Notes: generated from the letters alone by a model not told the origin. 64,000 nt of DNA from Alteromonas genovensis (GCF_010500895.1 NZ_JAAAWO010000008.1:1-64000), one strand, 5' to 3'. Counted from the stretch's first letter, positions 58,801 to 64,000 are shown. Numbers and translations: made by a program.

Positions 58801-58826
58801 CGCTAGGTATTAATTATCTGTTCTAG
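40812..58826 (+). CDS. Giant multidomain surface adhesin fused in frame to a beta-barrel
   Basis: One uninterrupted frame of 6,004 residues. The ATG at 40812 follows aaagga and opens a signal peptide (cleavage near QSVQA); a TTG at 40779 lacks such a site. Residues about 25-2610 hold DUF11-like and related bacterial Ig repeats (ITNTG, AGDTVTYT). About 2611-5710 hold 23 cadherin-like repeats with NDAPVA and LANDSDVDGDTL calcium-binding signatures. Interspersed are HYR-like, Calx-beta, PKD-like, TSP3-type DxDGDG and Cys-containing anchor-U-like domains. A multidomain module occurs twice. At about 5717-5740 is a SGGGGGS, hydrophobic helix and RR tail like a GlyGly-CTERM sorting signal. The frame then continues into another signal peptide and a barrel. 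Cell-surface adhesion or matrix function is inferred. It ends with its own terminator. Confidence 0.88.
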   Translation: MKRPLSNAIIGTSLLLGAMQSVQAATPVVTNSPPQSAFIGETFCYDVSLSNTGTTGYGPYFRVIHDADLTFNDATFIGSNSATVNVGIFDTVANNNELEDPITAQTVAGTEGFSFSTVDIPVGSVVANGPNLTTNVCFTIDSNATPAEAFAIEVTPVYEFGDTATGDNGPIVGTTQTASVEAALYQVSTQSSAAENELAAGPSFSATVTHVVDVANGPTIDNLQFTDDLDNAVQYSAQATVTGGTGCAINSEPSTSSTGGTLDVSCDSATGTSSENDVRVSYPMHFTNVLDAQQCSVSSIEHPLDFNASYNGTGLTQISSSDTVTAKHVAIQQGVGANQSSPGNTLTVTNSIQISDYISVDSLTLNDTIADGVNFSSDITVSYGGNTFNIPRPASTTDASQSETITYGITDVTGTLSGGSVLAVSYTVDIQQTYVGGYAGVDSNAPVVANDSLSFTQSAQYDVASGASSCLEGSSAAVSIEGIRTSKSLVDSNGGTTSKLLQYAPGESVTYRLRMDIPSGDTNDIVFKDFLPLPVFVIPETTVDTRSNIDSNTSFSYTAENTVTSFTPTITVSATENSVTLDWGNISTTTPEVLEVDFTVEVTDEPYADGLRLANLFQGTSTNTPDAVSADLKSAEIIVRAPELTVSLATSAGNVDAGDTVQYTLTVTNEGGATSFDTTASVPIVSGVASQNVVSATVDGDGVALGSGSLADGTYSIQNLAAGEVYVLTFTQDIAQTAEPNDVITSEATIDWASAQGQAATFDPQKDNASVTVSDIAIASTIVSPMGNVVVGDTVQYRIDVTLPEGTTNDLTVDMTLPAGFEYSNTLTVDSTGFDGTVSASPTVTSSGNVATGQTVKAVFNGSTTTNNDNDPSDNTLSLTLEALVQDVTQNAATTTTQSKQLQVNAGTNNTNNNASATSTNQFSEHVLRTTTSVAPRSGVEAGDTVTVTIDVENTGTATAYDVNVVSNVNTDIFTNVTEGTTPSGFTYALQNSPDRVTYSGSELGAGATVQFTYTAEVKAGAQTGSSFNITAQATGDSQTGDQTVERDSQSESTGTTATKAIAADNITLIDSSEAFTNDSGTREAAIGEVLSYSFTTILPEGQTLETADENIIEVVLPAGMSYQTGTALIRGTFDTSFSTSNNASITASDTTITPVVSGQSVIFDLGDITNNDNDAGDESITVTLDVLTLNTSNNNRTNNKTVTGEVNYLNNNSENQSNNATQNIRIAEPNLTTTKTASPSTVDGGSEVTFTVALTNTGGSRVSRAYDWYINDDVPARFNSVSLVSATHSRDAGIDVSDCTSISGNELTVESNGCPASNIDYLEAGESVTVVYTAQVNFDIAFEETVTNTVSTSATSLPGTSGTGNATPGAAGSDNGERTGSGANNDSGQNVNDIADSAMASVTANAPTLTLTTTAADAAIGTVVDLTASFSIPTGTTDNFVYTLDLPSGLTYTGDAITISTPASDFTSTNTPNTTPAQGTDPVVLDFGTITNSASTSQQVTIAVPVEVANILGNQGGTTLTSTGSLSYQDVSTPAPSANVDVDVIEPNLSITQTIIAGATSSDSGDTVTYRTVVTNTGNAATAYAVTFEDVMPAELLGGPDGSGSGVTFSAIMLTNPSDEAVLTGTNTVLSASDVSEITTTNTGDTLSIAAFDLPALASVTVEYSVVMANEASAGETLTNAVEATYNSQLDGSGRSGVDGTDDDDDTALNNYRETVNSNVTVDNTLAIQSALNTTHSDNDFAVGESVSIDARIDLVEGTIGGVSIVNTLPADIRFDSISINSPAQISYDGAATASVSGNDVTVDFGTVSNTADGDSTNDFITVTFTGVVENEVGNSQGTTLTNSVNASGGAESAGPSTLEIDIVEPNLDSTMTLDKASVSLEDTFTLTIDVGHASSFADAFETTFNVSVPDGLTYVADSFMGQGTIDDTSPTLLVVDMGSITLVEGSKQVTMQFTVDSDADVGNALSIGLTNGAYSSMSGDTADERDYSFADSINVTGDVAAFIGATQSVVLSDDINGNGFIDAGDTVLVTSTLTNESDSATATDVVFAHGIPANTNYVTGSATTTKGTLDDSAGITVNVGDMAFGESETISFELLVDANTASNTLISVQGSVDSSDTVAEPTDADGNDVNGDQANTFRVGTPANTADLDITQLVRLSTDADTNDVISPNDTLTITYLLENKGSQALSNIALSDAIPTGLIYVANSAQVSGGHTVSVIGSSLSADFITLAAGASETVSLDVTIDSPLVDFNGNAANESFSLQGEATSDETDTVYADNNRANSDGFQPLTFSASTGTGTPELEIIQYFELVNDVDGDGVVDPGDSVRVYTLATNQGSATAENVSFTQPVNAGLSVVANTAVTSQGVVVSEAPLDVNVGGIAPSETVTVSVVLTLDANAADNTVFSTQALFSGDNLGANQLSDNDSNATDGENALLIPVTSQAQTVSAPTFALTDTSDGGTSDNNFVQGETLTLTQTVTVPKGTTDDLSLSVTLPANISLVAGAGELARTFNTGLSSGVNPANINSTASGTAVNVNSNISVSDNTLSLDLGSIVNSDNDGDTETYVFSVELDTSAIVPSAATQDLTISSALSYVDGAAQPQSINANDVAVILLNRVPAANDDSFTVDEDTTSNTLAARSNDSDADNGQSISITSVATPSKGGTVTTDGANLIYTPAADFFGAETVQYTLTDSAGGSDTATATFTVNNVQDAPVAQADSANTTEDTQVTVNVLANDSDVDGDTLSITAANSGNGAVSFAGSNITFTPAQNFNGPALVSYTITDGNGNSDSANLTVDVQADNDAPVAANDSANTNEDTNVIVDVLANDSDVDGDTLSVTAVSASAGAASVNANGDVLYTPPADFNGPVTLNYTVSDGNGGTDSASVSVTVNAVNDAPVANPDSGTANEDTTVTIDVLTNDTDVDGDTLSITDATSPNGSVTFSGNNITYTPTADFNGATTVTYTISDGAGGTASGTVTINVSNINDAPVASDDSATTNEDTAVVINVLANDTDIDNDALSVSSVSATNGSAVVNGGGNVVFTPAADYNGSATVTYTVTDGNGGSDNASVSVSIAAVNDNPIANPDTASVNEDESVSINVLANDTDVDGDTLSVANASVTAGSVQVVGNQVNYTPDADFNGSATITYTIEDGAGGSANSTVAVTVVNVNDAPVANNDTASVDEDSSVVVNVIANDTDVDNDTLELTAVNASTGTATINSDGNLLYTPDADYNGAATVTYTVSDGNSGSDSATVSITVNPVNDNPVAAADTGNVQEDETVIINALANDSDIDGDSLQLSAASSSQGTATITGDNTLSFTPSADFNGTATISYSVSDGAGGSASSTVTVTVAPVNDAPVANDDAEKVTEDSSVTLSVLENDTDVDNDTLSVTSASASEGTITVNANNSVTYTPPADFDGAATATYTISDGNGGTATASISFTVEGVNDAPIALDDTAVVDEDASVTVAVLANDSDIDEDVLSVSAASSAQGSAVITADSQVTFSPNADFNGEATVSYTVSDGNGATDTATITVTVNPVNDTPVTVDDTAAVEEDGSVVTDVLANDSDIDEDVLTISDVTVDEGSVTIQGGQVSYTPDENFNGTATITYTVSDGNGATATGTLVVTVSAVNDAPTLTDFTAATNQNEALTIDVIANVEDVDTEDTHTIVSATSSDGTVEVVDGKLVYTPSEDYSGEVTIDVCIQDAEGEEACARITVTVVYTNIGPVVEDLEFTIQEGDSLPFTLTGTDADEDVLTFELVTLPTGEVLGSAPSLLYVTPENYNGTVLFSYKANDGQEDSNTANITVNVVAVNDAPVAFVDSASTLDDAAVEIDVLSNDFDVDGDALSILGAATDSGSVEVKSGVLVFTPALGTQGDVQITYTITDVSGATSQANVIVTVTASEQTAQTFPVVEAPADIEVDATGYLTEVVIGNATAVDTNGNAIPVTLLNGQTRFTPGLHTVYWQATDGEGNTTTVSQTIRVNPQVSLSENMVVTEGGAASFDVLLSGDAPSYPVTVSYTVSGTSDANDHDLITGAITIESGTQVTVKFNVIPDTIADDGETVVVTLDTNANIGEKASHTTTITEAPVAPFVALSAEQANTASLTVGQNDGFVDVLAAISHTNPAADFIYDWSNSSPELTNVSSDDGVFTFDPALVAPGVYAVTVLVADSENPMLVTSRTIYIEVVETLPELTGADTDGDGLPDNIEGTGDADLDGVPNYLDSIALCSLAPEVAGESAQYLVETNAGACVSAGEYTRGTSNAGVLLLADDSVVTNRIPTDTEANNVGGLFNFDVVSNQSNQTQFDVVIPQRNAVPEDAFIRTWTAELGWFDVIADGDAVIYSAPGAPGFCPNVNSNTWQEGLVAGSWCVKLTLTDGGSYDADATANGAVSFVGGVGTFVNGNTLPDVQDDQLAIKLNEAVEVDVLANDTDADGDALTLTSVSADFGTATIVDGLVSYTPPEGFVGTVTVTYTVSDGMGGTVTGTLVLTVAENNIPVANDDSFTSQEDESVTLDVLLNDTDEDGDTLTIIEVTASTGNVILLPSGELSYQAPANFNGVVTIDYTISDGHGGTDTAQVTLTIAAVNDAPVAVDDTASVTEDGSVTVTVLTNDSDIDGDVLTVAMASTDNGTVVINTGTTVTYTPEANANGEATFTYTISDGFGGTDTATVTMVIVAINDAPVANNDQANVSEDSSVIINALANDADIDGDTLIITDATANSGTVTIGSEGNIVYTPLPNFVGTAIITYTISDGNGGEATAQITVTVENVNDAPTLEGAEVSTNQDTPLSISVLNDATDIDGDTLTIASAEATNGTVEIVNGVVTFTPADGFHGTATITVCVADPSGAQACATYTVTVIDTNDAPVVLNLTFTMEEDATLPIQLQGSDADGDALTYQLVTSPDGELVGRLPNVLYAPDADFSGTTTFTFTANDGEETSNVGTVTINVNPVNDPPVARDDATSLGNYNPAEIDVLANDSDADGDTLRIIGARVELGDVSWSDDSLTYTPLEGFVGEIVIDYTITDPQGEVAQASVLVDVMPDDLADRPVIEVPEDVFVDANALFTKIDLGVASAVDKFGNPLPVSLVDGLIFYEPGNNTAYWQATDDDGLTSVASQAVRVRPLVSITKDQVVLEGHEVEFGIHLNGTSPVYPLEIPFTVSGTADSGDHDLVDGIIVMESGSDKTVSFNVFPDADIEGTETIIIELSDVLNIGNKYIHEITIREDNVNPDVDLFTEQDGESRILVIPRGSDVLVTSRVDHPDPTNEYEFVWTSLDADIADSDNVNDTFTFDPSGLEVGVYRIRATVTDADDTAFTDSDTLYIQVVDALPSLTELDSDGDGVPDIVDGLADSDRDGILDYLDPTPECNVLPQEVAFVDGYMVEGDPGVCLRLGNFSVSSELGGAKIIDGDIAGDDNIVPDPEATNIGGIFDFIAYGLPEAGQTLNIVMPQLKPIPANAVYRKFTPENGWVTFTENANNRLWSVQGEPGYCPPPGGDYWTEGLTEGHWCVQLEILDGGVDDDDGLVNGTIVDPGGVSVLFNGNTQPVATDDAVTIIVDESVTIDALNNDSDPDGDDLRITSATTTFGTVEVIGDTIDYTPPLGFIGEVIVNYGISDGNGGSDLGAITVTIIGNNPPEAVDDAVSIDVDQSVTVDVLANDFDEDGDSIRVVSAEASIGSVSVNPDNTLIFTPPAAFTGNAVVTYVIEDTQGGMSEGRLTITVEPVTVRIENSGGGGGSMNAALLILLAFVMILRRLSGAEKGSISVRVKTMNRTLIGGLASLVIIGAMFSSPIMAQQEEQDVFPVLAGKTQCLSKDDAMRLSQEHEKCVAKHFFVSASWGTASGDFKESDVQQEAANLGFDVFDINIDDTRGAWKAVIGTNLTENSFIQAGYTDLGDVSAAFSTTTNEPARFFSDTSEIRPTSVDGFTLSVAYQFLRKEDWFLHAHIGLFFWQGDYNSLDVFENEVLPEVADDDGTDLFYGVGANYRVQNNWAVTIEYERYDIDDNPTDLLSLGINYLF
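48645..51678 (+). repeat. Array of eleven cadherin-like repeats
   Basis: Eleven consecutive repeats of roughly 90-93 codons each open with a (V/D)NDAPVA-type linker. Each has an EDT...VLANDSDVDGDTL core and a YTPxADFNG...YTxSDGNGG end. Acidic DxDxD residues are placed to bind Ca2+ between repeats, giving a rigid rod. Protein repeats are clear but the DNA has diverged, so this is not a recent expansion. Confidence 0.88.
51679..54005 (+). repeat. Adhesin module, copy 1
   Basis: About 775 codons. Domain order: a Cys-containing cadherin-like repeat, two more cadherin-like repeats, a HYR-like domain (YWQATDGEG), a Calx-beta domain (VSLSENMVVTEGG), a PKD-like domain (FTFDPALVAPGVYAV), TSP3-like calcium repeats (DTDGDGLPDN) and a Cys-rich domain like choice-of-anchor U. 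The same order returns in copy 2. Confidence 0.85.
55091..57410 (+). repeat. Adhesin module, copy 2
   Basis: Same domain order and almost the same length as copy 1. Landmarks are NDAPTLEG, YWQATDDDG, VSITKDQVVLEGH, FTFDPSGLEVGVYRI, DSDGDGVPDI and the Cys-rich FRKF/GW domain. Four cadherin-like repeats separate the two copies and two more follow copy 2. Confidence 0.85.
57955..58042 (+). other. GlyGly-CTERM-like sorting tail and 18-bp palindrome
   Basis: The codons for SGGGGGS, a 15-residue hydrophobic helix and RR form a GlyGly-CTERM (rhombosortase) type tail, normally the end of a protein. Immediately after, gcgccgcttaagcggcgc (58025-58042) is a perfect 18-bp palindrome that spans the RR codons. 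A TAA at 58033-58035 lies one base out of frame. One fewer base before it would end the protein right after RR. Confidence 0.7.
58062..58826 (+). CDS. Outer-membrane beta-barrel, possible separate gene inside the adhesin frame
   Basis: Within the adhesin frame, a GTG at 58062 lies 7 nt after gggag and opens a complete exported protein of 254 residues. It has a signal peptide (to about SPIMAQ), a short Cys-containing segment, then an 8-strand-type barrel with alternating residues and the terminal LGINYLF, whose last Phe fits the BAM signal. Internal initiation here would give a free barrel beside the fused product. ATG at 58077 is an alternative but sits too far from the ribosome site. Family: OmpA/OmpW-like barrel, function unknown. 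Confidence 0.6.
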   Translation: MRVKTMNRTLIGGLASLVIIGAMFSSPIMAQQEEQDVFPVLAGKTQCLSKDDAMRLSQEHEKCVAKHFFVSASWGTASGDFKESDVQQEAANLGFDVFDINIDDTRGAWKAVIGTNLTENSFIQAGYTDLGDVSAAFSTTTNEPARFFSDTSEIRPTSVDGFTLSVAYQFLRKEDWFLHAHIGLFFWQGDYNSLDVFENEVLPEVADDDGTDLFYGVGANYRVQNNWAVTIEYERYDIDDNPTDLLSLGINYLF

Positions 58827-58917
58827 TAGAGTGTGAGGCCAAATGTAGGACAGTTAATCTCTATTTTCGAGGCTGGCTCATCTAATGCTCTCCTCTTACC
58901 TCTTGCCTCTAAACCAT

Positions 58918-58952
58918 AAAAAATCCGATGAGACCGCGCCATCGGATTTTTT
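58918..58952. terminator. Intrinsic terminator of the adhesin/barrel gene
   Basis: Stem aaaaaatccgatg (58918-58930) with catcggatttttt (58940-58952), loop agaccgcgc. It is symmetric A/T flanked and so may also serve the convergent yihY gene. Confidence 0.92.
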
Positions 58953-59049
58953 ATGGACATTGAAACGGTATCAGTCACTGCACTCAGCGCCACTATTTAT
59001 TGCGAGAAGTCAGTGCAAGAATTCAATGCAATTCTCAAAACAAGCTTTC

Positions 59050-59976
59050 TTATTCGTAGTTCTGCCCACGCTGTGATGAATCAGTTGATCCGTCATCTTC
59101 AGGCACATACTTTTCTTTATCGACGACGTTTTGATTTTCAAAGGCTTCGCCTAGACTACAGGTGAATTCTGCGCCAAATAAGACGATTATCCATGACAGA
59201 TACACCCACAAAAACAAAATAGGCACCACGGCTAGCGCGCCGTAAATTAGTTCATAGGATGGGAAGTTAGTCACATACAATGCAAAGCCCGACTTGGTGA
59301 GTTCAAAGGCAACCGTGGCGATAAAGGCTCCACAGGCAGCATGGCGGGCGTAAACCTGTTTATTCGGCACCATGGTATACAAAATGGTAAATGCGAGCAT
59401 GGCCGCGCCACTAGGCACTAGGCTGAGCAGTAATGTACCCAACCCTGGGGTATATTCTTCGGTAAATGCGGCTAGGCCTGTAAGGTAGGTACTAACGATA
59501 ACGCTAGAGCCTATCAAAATAGGGCCCAATGTTATTACCATCCAATATATAGCAAAGGTAAAGACAATGGGTCTTTCGCTTTTGGTTCGCCAGATTCTAT
59601 TGAGGGTTTTATCTACATTTGAGATTAGCATCAGCGCCACAAAAAGCAGCGATAAAATGCCAATAGCACTCATTTCTGAGGCGTTACCCACAAAGTCTGT
59701 CATGTACTGGTGAACAACGTCGCTGGCGGTGGGAACGAAATTGCTAAAGATAAAATGCTCTATTTTGCTGCGCACCGATGCGAAAGCAGGAAAAGCCGAC
59801 ATAATGGTAAACGTCACCATAATAAACGGCACTAGCGAGAGTAGTGTAACGTAGGCAAGATGGCCTGCAGATATCGTTACATTATCTTCTTTGCAGCGAT
59901 TGATGAATATAGTAAAGAGATCTTTTGCTTGCGGCCTTATATTCTCATAAATGGCTTTAACCCGCTCTACGTACAC
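59050..59976 (-). CDS. yihY: YihY/BrkB family inner-membrane protein
   Basis: A 308-residue protein with six or seven membrane helices. Family text: SAGHLAYVTLLSLVPF near the N terminus, NRIWRTKSERP in the middle, and FPSYELIYGALAVVPILFLWVYLSW near the end, with an acidic C-terminal tail. Formerly mislabelled as RNase BN; the function is unclear. The start is set at GTG 59974-59976, because AGGAG lies 7 nt before it and it matches the family N terminus. A longer opening to 60033 has no such site. Confidence 0.88.
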   Translation of the reverse strand: MYVERVKAIYENIRPQAKDLFTIFINRCKEDNVTISAGHLAYVTLLSLVPFIMVTFTIMSAFPAFASVRSKIEHFIFSNFVPTASDVVHQYMTDFVGNASEMSAIGILSLLFVALMLISNVDKTLNRIWRTKSERPIVFTFAIYWMVITLGPILIGSSVIVSTYLTGLAAFTEEYTPGLGTLLLSLVPSGAAMLAFTILYTMVPNKQVYARHAACGAFIATVAFELTKSGFALYVTNFPSYELIYGALAVVPILFLWVYLSWIIVLFGAEFTCSLGEAFENQNVVDKEKYVPEDDGSTDSSQRGQNYE

Positions 59977-60185
59977 ACTTGCTCTCCTGACAGTTATATC
60001 AACGTTTTGGCACGAACATTGAGTCGGCACCAACGTTTAGAGACGTTGCTGCTGAGGTTCTTGCTGTGGTTCTATAATTTGATGGTAACTGCCAGCGACG
60101 TTATGAGCAAAGGTTTATTCTAAAGCAGGTCGATGCATTTTCTCTGCATTTTGCCTGCATTGTGTCTGTGGCTTACGGTCGGCAA

Positions 60186-61088
<903 letters not shown>

Positions 61089-61105
61089 CTACTAGCGATA
61101 TTAAT

Positions 61106-61149
61106 AGACGTTTAGACGTCTAAACTAAAGAATATATGTCTAGACGTCA
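61106..61149. promoter_or_regulatory. MetJ operator (met boxes)
   Basis: Two tandem 8-mers agacgttt-agacgtct (61106-61121) match the met-box consensus AGACGTCT. A further cluster, gtctagacgtca (61138-61149), lies 16 bp on. They fill the space between the divergent metF and metJ starts, 30-73 bp upstream of metF. Confidence 0.9.
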
Positions 61150-61237
61150 AGAGGTTTACACTGCTCAATTGACCTTTTCGTGAACTCGTTTAGAATTTCA
61201 CTTCATAACATAAATAAAATAAGACCGAGTTAGTACT

Positions 61238-61567
61238 ATGGCAGAATGGAATGGTAAATATATACACCCCTACGCAGAGCACGGTAAGAAAAGCGAACAG
61301 GTAAAAAAAGTCACTGTTTCAATACCGATTAATGTGCTGAAAGCGTTAACTGACGAACGCACCCGTCGCCAAATTAATAACTTGCGACATGCAACTAACT
61401 CAGAATTGCTGTGTGAGGCATTTCTTCATGCCTTTACAGGTCAGCCTTTACCGAACGATGATGATTTGCGTAAAGACAACGGCAACAGAGTGCCTGCAGA
61501 AGCAAGAAGAATTATGGAAGAGATGGGCATTGATCCCAGCTTCGAGAATGAGCCTACCGAAGAATAG
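61238..61567 (+). CDS. metJ: Methionine repressor MetJ
   Basis: A 109-residue ribbon-helix-helix repressor. [19 protein letters not shown] carries the DNA-binding strand and first helix, and [26 protein letters not shown] is the second helix region and corepressor site. SAM is the corepressor. It is adjacent to metF and its operators, so it probably regulates itself as well. The C-terminal tail is acidic, as in the family. Confidence 0.97.
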   Translation: MAEWNGKYIHPYAEHGKKSEQVKKVTVSIPINVLKALTDERTRRQINNLRHATNSELLCEAFLHAFTGQPLPNDDDLRKDNGNRVPAEARRIMEEMGIDPSFENEPTEE

Positions 61568-61579
61568 GGTAGAGCGAAT

Positions 61580-61626
61580 GCACCTAAATATGACAGTGTG
61601 ACGCTGTCATACTTAGGTGCTCAATT
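61580..61626 (+). terminator. Long hairpin after metJ
   Basis: Arms of 17 bp (61580-61596 and 61604-61620) pair with a single mismatch around a 7-nt loop. The following tcaattt is a weak U tract, so it may be a terminator or an mRNA 3'-end stabiliser. Confidence 0.65.
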
Positions 61627-61754
61627 TAATAAAGCCGGTTTAATAAAACCAGCTTAATAAGACCATTATCAACACGTACGTCTGTGTTTTACATTCGCTC
61701 ATATGCCTTTTTATTAAGCCTTTTTCTCAAACGTAATGGCTCAGACTGAGCGTC

Positions 61755-62972
61755 TTAAATGCCAGCTACCCCAGAGTCTATGGCAGCTTTTGATACTGCA
61801 CTAGCAATGCGTTCGCACAATCGTGGGTCCATGGGTTTAGGAATAATGTAGTCCTTTGAGAAACTAAGACTTTTGCTATTGCTCGCGGCAAGCACTTCAG
61901 CAGGTACTTCTTCTTTTGTGATGGCGCGCAGTGCCTCAACGGCGGCTACTTTCATTTCATCGTTAATAGCGCTGGCTCGCACATTTAATGCGCCGCGGAA
62001 GATAAACGGGAAGCAAAGTACATTGTTTACCTGATTTGGGTAATCTGAGCGACCGGTTGCCATAATGAGATCATCTCGTACCGCGTGAGCGAGGTCTGGC
62101 CTAATTTCAGGGTCTGGGTTAGAGCAAGCGAACACGATAGGGTTATCGGCCATAAGCGCCAATGTTTCCGGAGGAAGAAGGTCTGGGCCAGACACGCCCA
62201 CAAATATATCAGCACCGTCCATGACGTCTTCTAGGGTTCGCTTGTCGGTGTTGTTAGCAAATAATGATTTATGCTCTGTTAAGTCTTCGCGACGAGTGTG
62301 TATCACTCCCTTTCTGTCGAGCATGTAAATACGCTCGCGCTGTGCACCGCATTTTATTAGCAACTCCATACAGGCCACGGCAGCGGCTCCCGCTCCCAGA
62401 CAAACAATTTTGGCATTTTCGATATTTTTGCCCTGAATTTCTAGCGCGTTAAGCATTCCGGCGGCGGTGACAATTGCGGTGCCGTGTTGGTCGTCGTGAA
62501 AGACGGGGATTTTACAGCGCTTAATAAGCTCTTGTTCTATTTCAAAGCACTCTGGCGCTTTAATATCTTCAAGATTGATACCGCCGAACGTATCAGCAAT
62601 ATTCGCTACCGTATTGATAAACTCTTCGGTAGTTCTGTGCTTCACTTCAATATCAATAGCGTCGATACCAGCAAAACGCTTAAACAGCAGCGCTTTACCT
62701 TCCATTACCGGTTTTGAGGCTAGTGGACCCAGATTACCTAAGCCTAAAATAGCAGTACCATTACTGATAACCGCCACCAAATTGCCTTTAGCCGTATACT
62801 TGTATGCGTTGTCTGGATCTTCAGCTATTTCTCTTACTGGCTCGGCAACACCTGGGCTGTAAGCAAGCGCTAAATCATCAACGCTGTCTGCGGGTGTCGA
62901 TAGTTCAACGCTTATTTTTCCTGGCGTTGGCTTGGCGTGATAATCGAGAGCGCGTTGTCTAAAATCTGACAT
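61755..62972 (-). CDS. Malic enzyme, short form
   Basis: A 405-residue enzyme that decarboxylates malate to pyruvate with reduction of NAD(P). It shows LAYSPGVAEPV, NGTAILGLGNLGPLASKPVMEGK in part, FHDDQHGTA (metal ligands) and the Rossmann loop GAGAAAVA. It ends after the malic domains and lacks the phosphotransacetylase-like half found in E. coli MaeB, so it belongs to the short bacterial type. Cofactor preference cannot be read reliably. The ATG follows caaggaatcta. Confidence 0.93.
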   Translation of the reverse strand: MSDFRQRALDYHAKPTPGKISVELSTPADSVDDLALAYSPGVAEPVREIAEDPDNAYKYTAKGNLVAVISNGTAILGLGNLGPLASKPVMEGKALLFKRFAGIDAIDIEVKHRTTEEFINTVANIADTFGGINLEDIKAPECFEIEQELIKRCKIPVFHDDQHGTAIVTAAGMLNALEIQGKNIENAKIVCLGAGAAAVACMELLIKCGAQRERIYMLDRKGVIHTRREDLTEHKSLFANNTDKRTLEDVMDGADIFVGVSGPDLLPPETLALMADNPIVFACSNPDPEIRPDLAHAVRDDLIMATGRSDYPNQVNNVLCFPFIFRGALNVRASAINDEMKVAAVEALRAITKEEVPAEVLAASNSKSLSFSKDYIIPKPMDPRLCERIASAVSKAAIDSGVAGI

Positions 62973-63400
62973 GTGAAATAGATTCCTTGAGTGTAGGGTT
63001 CATGGATATTGCTAGATATTACTATATGCTTAAAGGGTAGCGCCTACTGGCCATTTTTTTAAAGGCTAGCTGCATCAAATCCGGACTGTTATCCGTGTTA
63101 TTTATCTGTGTTATTCTTGCTTTAGCGCACGTGGTAACACTAACACAGGCCATGGTGGTGTACATATCTGATCAGAGTTACCAGGCCGTTCTCTATTGTG
63201 CTACGTAACGACGTTGTTGAGTCATAATTAATGTAGGTGAGAGAAACTCGTTAGACCAGTAAAAGCAGACTATGTTTGTCATTCATGCATATTATGTTTA
63301 TTTTTCGTTTCATATTTCTTCTGTATTTGTACAGCCTTTAAAATAATGCGTCAAAATTAACATAGTGAGTCGACAGGACCGGCGAAGAGGCGCTAGGCAT

Positions 63401-63460
63401 AGAGCTACTTGGCAGATAGTCACCTGACAGAGAGCTACCTGATGGAGATCCTTCTGGCAC
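63401..63460. repeat. 15-bp imperfect tandem repeat, four units
   Basis: Units at 63401, 63416, 63431 and 63446 share a(g/t)ag(c/t)(t/c)ac-type cores. They lie in the 647-bp gap between the malic enzyme and the last gene, where nothing else was recognised. Confidence 0.7.
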
Positions 63461-63619
63461 AGAGAAAACAGTCGAAGAGCCAAGTATTTAGAAGATAGCT
63501 CTTTAAAAGCTGTGTTTAAATAGCTATCCAGTAAAGAGAAAATCACTAGTGAGCATAAATCCAAATGCTAAAGCTTTGGGTTAGCGTCCTTAAGTAATAA
63601 AAACGGTGAATGGGAAAAT

Positions 63620-63934
63620 ATGACAGAACGTCGATTAATCAGCGAGCTTACTGAGGTTTGCGAGGGGCTAAAAAAACAAGATAATGGCTTTGTTTGGCTC
63701 ACTCATTTAGGTCACTGGCGCAACCCAGAGATTGTGGCCGTGTTTGACACCGACATAAATCGCAACCGCGCGCTTGAACAAAACTGGGACGCGACATTTA
63801 TAACTCAGGTAGAAATAGCGCTGGAAGGAATTAAGTCGACGCTTGTATCTGTGCGTTTTGATAGTGAGGAGGCATGCGCAAAACAAAGCCAGGGAAATTG
63901 GGATACGCATTTCGCTAAAAATGTCACTCATTAG
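63620..63934 (+). CDS. Conserved hypothetical protein
   Basis: A 104-residue soluble protein. The segments VCEGLKKQDNGFVWLTHLG and IVAVFDTDINRNRAL resemble a short family found in Pseudomonas and marine gammaproteobacteria that is sometimes labelled a Fis-family regulator. I see no Fis helix-turn-helix, so that label is not supported here. No signal peptide or membrane helix. Function unknown. ATG at 63620 follows gggaaaat. Confidence 0.7.
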   Translation: MTERRLISELTEVCEGLKKQDNGFVWLTHLGHWRNPEIVAVFDTDINRNRALEQNWDATFITQVEIALEGIKSTLVSVRFDSEEACAKQSQGNWDTHFAKNVTH

Positions 63935-64000
63935 GTTTTCACATCTGAGAACTATCAACGCACAGCCAATGTTTTCTTGTACTCGCACGCTATTCAGTGT

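Noticed and set aside
63310-63564. 84-residue minus-strand frame
   Set aside because: Built over the 15-bp array, with repeated VALCQVTICQ-type text caused by the repeat; no family or ribosome site.

Overview
The window reads as chromosome of a marine gammaproteobacterium of the Alteromonas type. This is inferred from protein families and gene order, not from a database search. Supporting blocks are sfsA-dksA-gluQ-pcnB-folK-panB-panC, ftsY-ftsE-ftsX near rpoH, the divergent metF/metJ pair with MetJ boxes, and panP, the pyridoxal-phosphate aspartate decarboxylase of marine gammaproteobacteria. No rRNA, tRNA, CRISPR array, prophage or intact insertion sequence was seen.

Layout. 1-0.5 kb: 3' end of an EF-Tu gene, its terminator and three palindromic repeat units. 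0.5-9.7 kb: TraB/GumN-like protein, HSL-type hydrolase, PepSY-type membrane protein, CstA-family transporter, Cys-rich SO_0444-type metal permease, CNNM/CBS protein, periplasmic TonB-C protein. 10-12.5 kb: a beta-barrel gene, then decayed DNA with a secreted-protein gene broken by three in-frame stops and a TonB siderophore-receptor gene cut after its plug domain. 12.7-16 kb: YadGH-type ABC exporter, TrmB-like methyltransferase, degenerate EAL protein. 16.4-26.3 kb: panP facing panC-panB-folK-pcnB-gluQ, then dksA, sfsA, pepB. 26.6-40.2 kb: marC-type gene, DUF416, rsmD, ftsYEX, two EAL-HDOD paralogues, rpoH with a sigma-E-like promoter, GNAT/thioesterase, dtd, pip, and a small membrane protein/DUF2959 lipoprotein pair. 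40.8-58.8 kb: one reading frame of about 6,000 codons. 59-64 kb: yihY, metF, metJ, malic enzyme and a small conserved protein.

How genes work together. PanP supplies beta-alanine, PanB supplies the pantoate precursor, and PanC joins beta-alanine to pantoate; no panD is seen here. FtsY delivers ribosomes to the membrane, and FtsEX controls septal peptidoglycan hydrolysis. MetJ represses metF from operators between the two genes. Three EAL-type proteins in the window suggest c-di-GMP control of surface behaviour, which would suit the giant adhesin, but no direct link is visible.

The most unusual object is the 18-kb frame. It has a signal peptide, about 2,600 residues of DUF11-like repeats, 23 cadherin-like repeats, a roughly 775-residue multidomain module present twice, and a GlyGly-CTERM-like sorting tail. 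It then runs without a stop into a second signal peptide and a small outer-membrane beta-barrel. A second pattern is the many short tandem arrays (10-25 bp units) in intergenic DNA and inside ftsY and gluQ.
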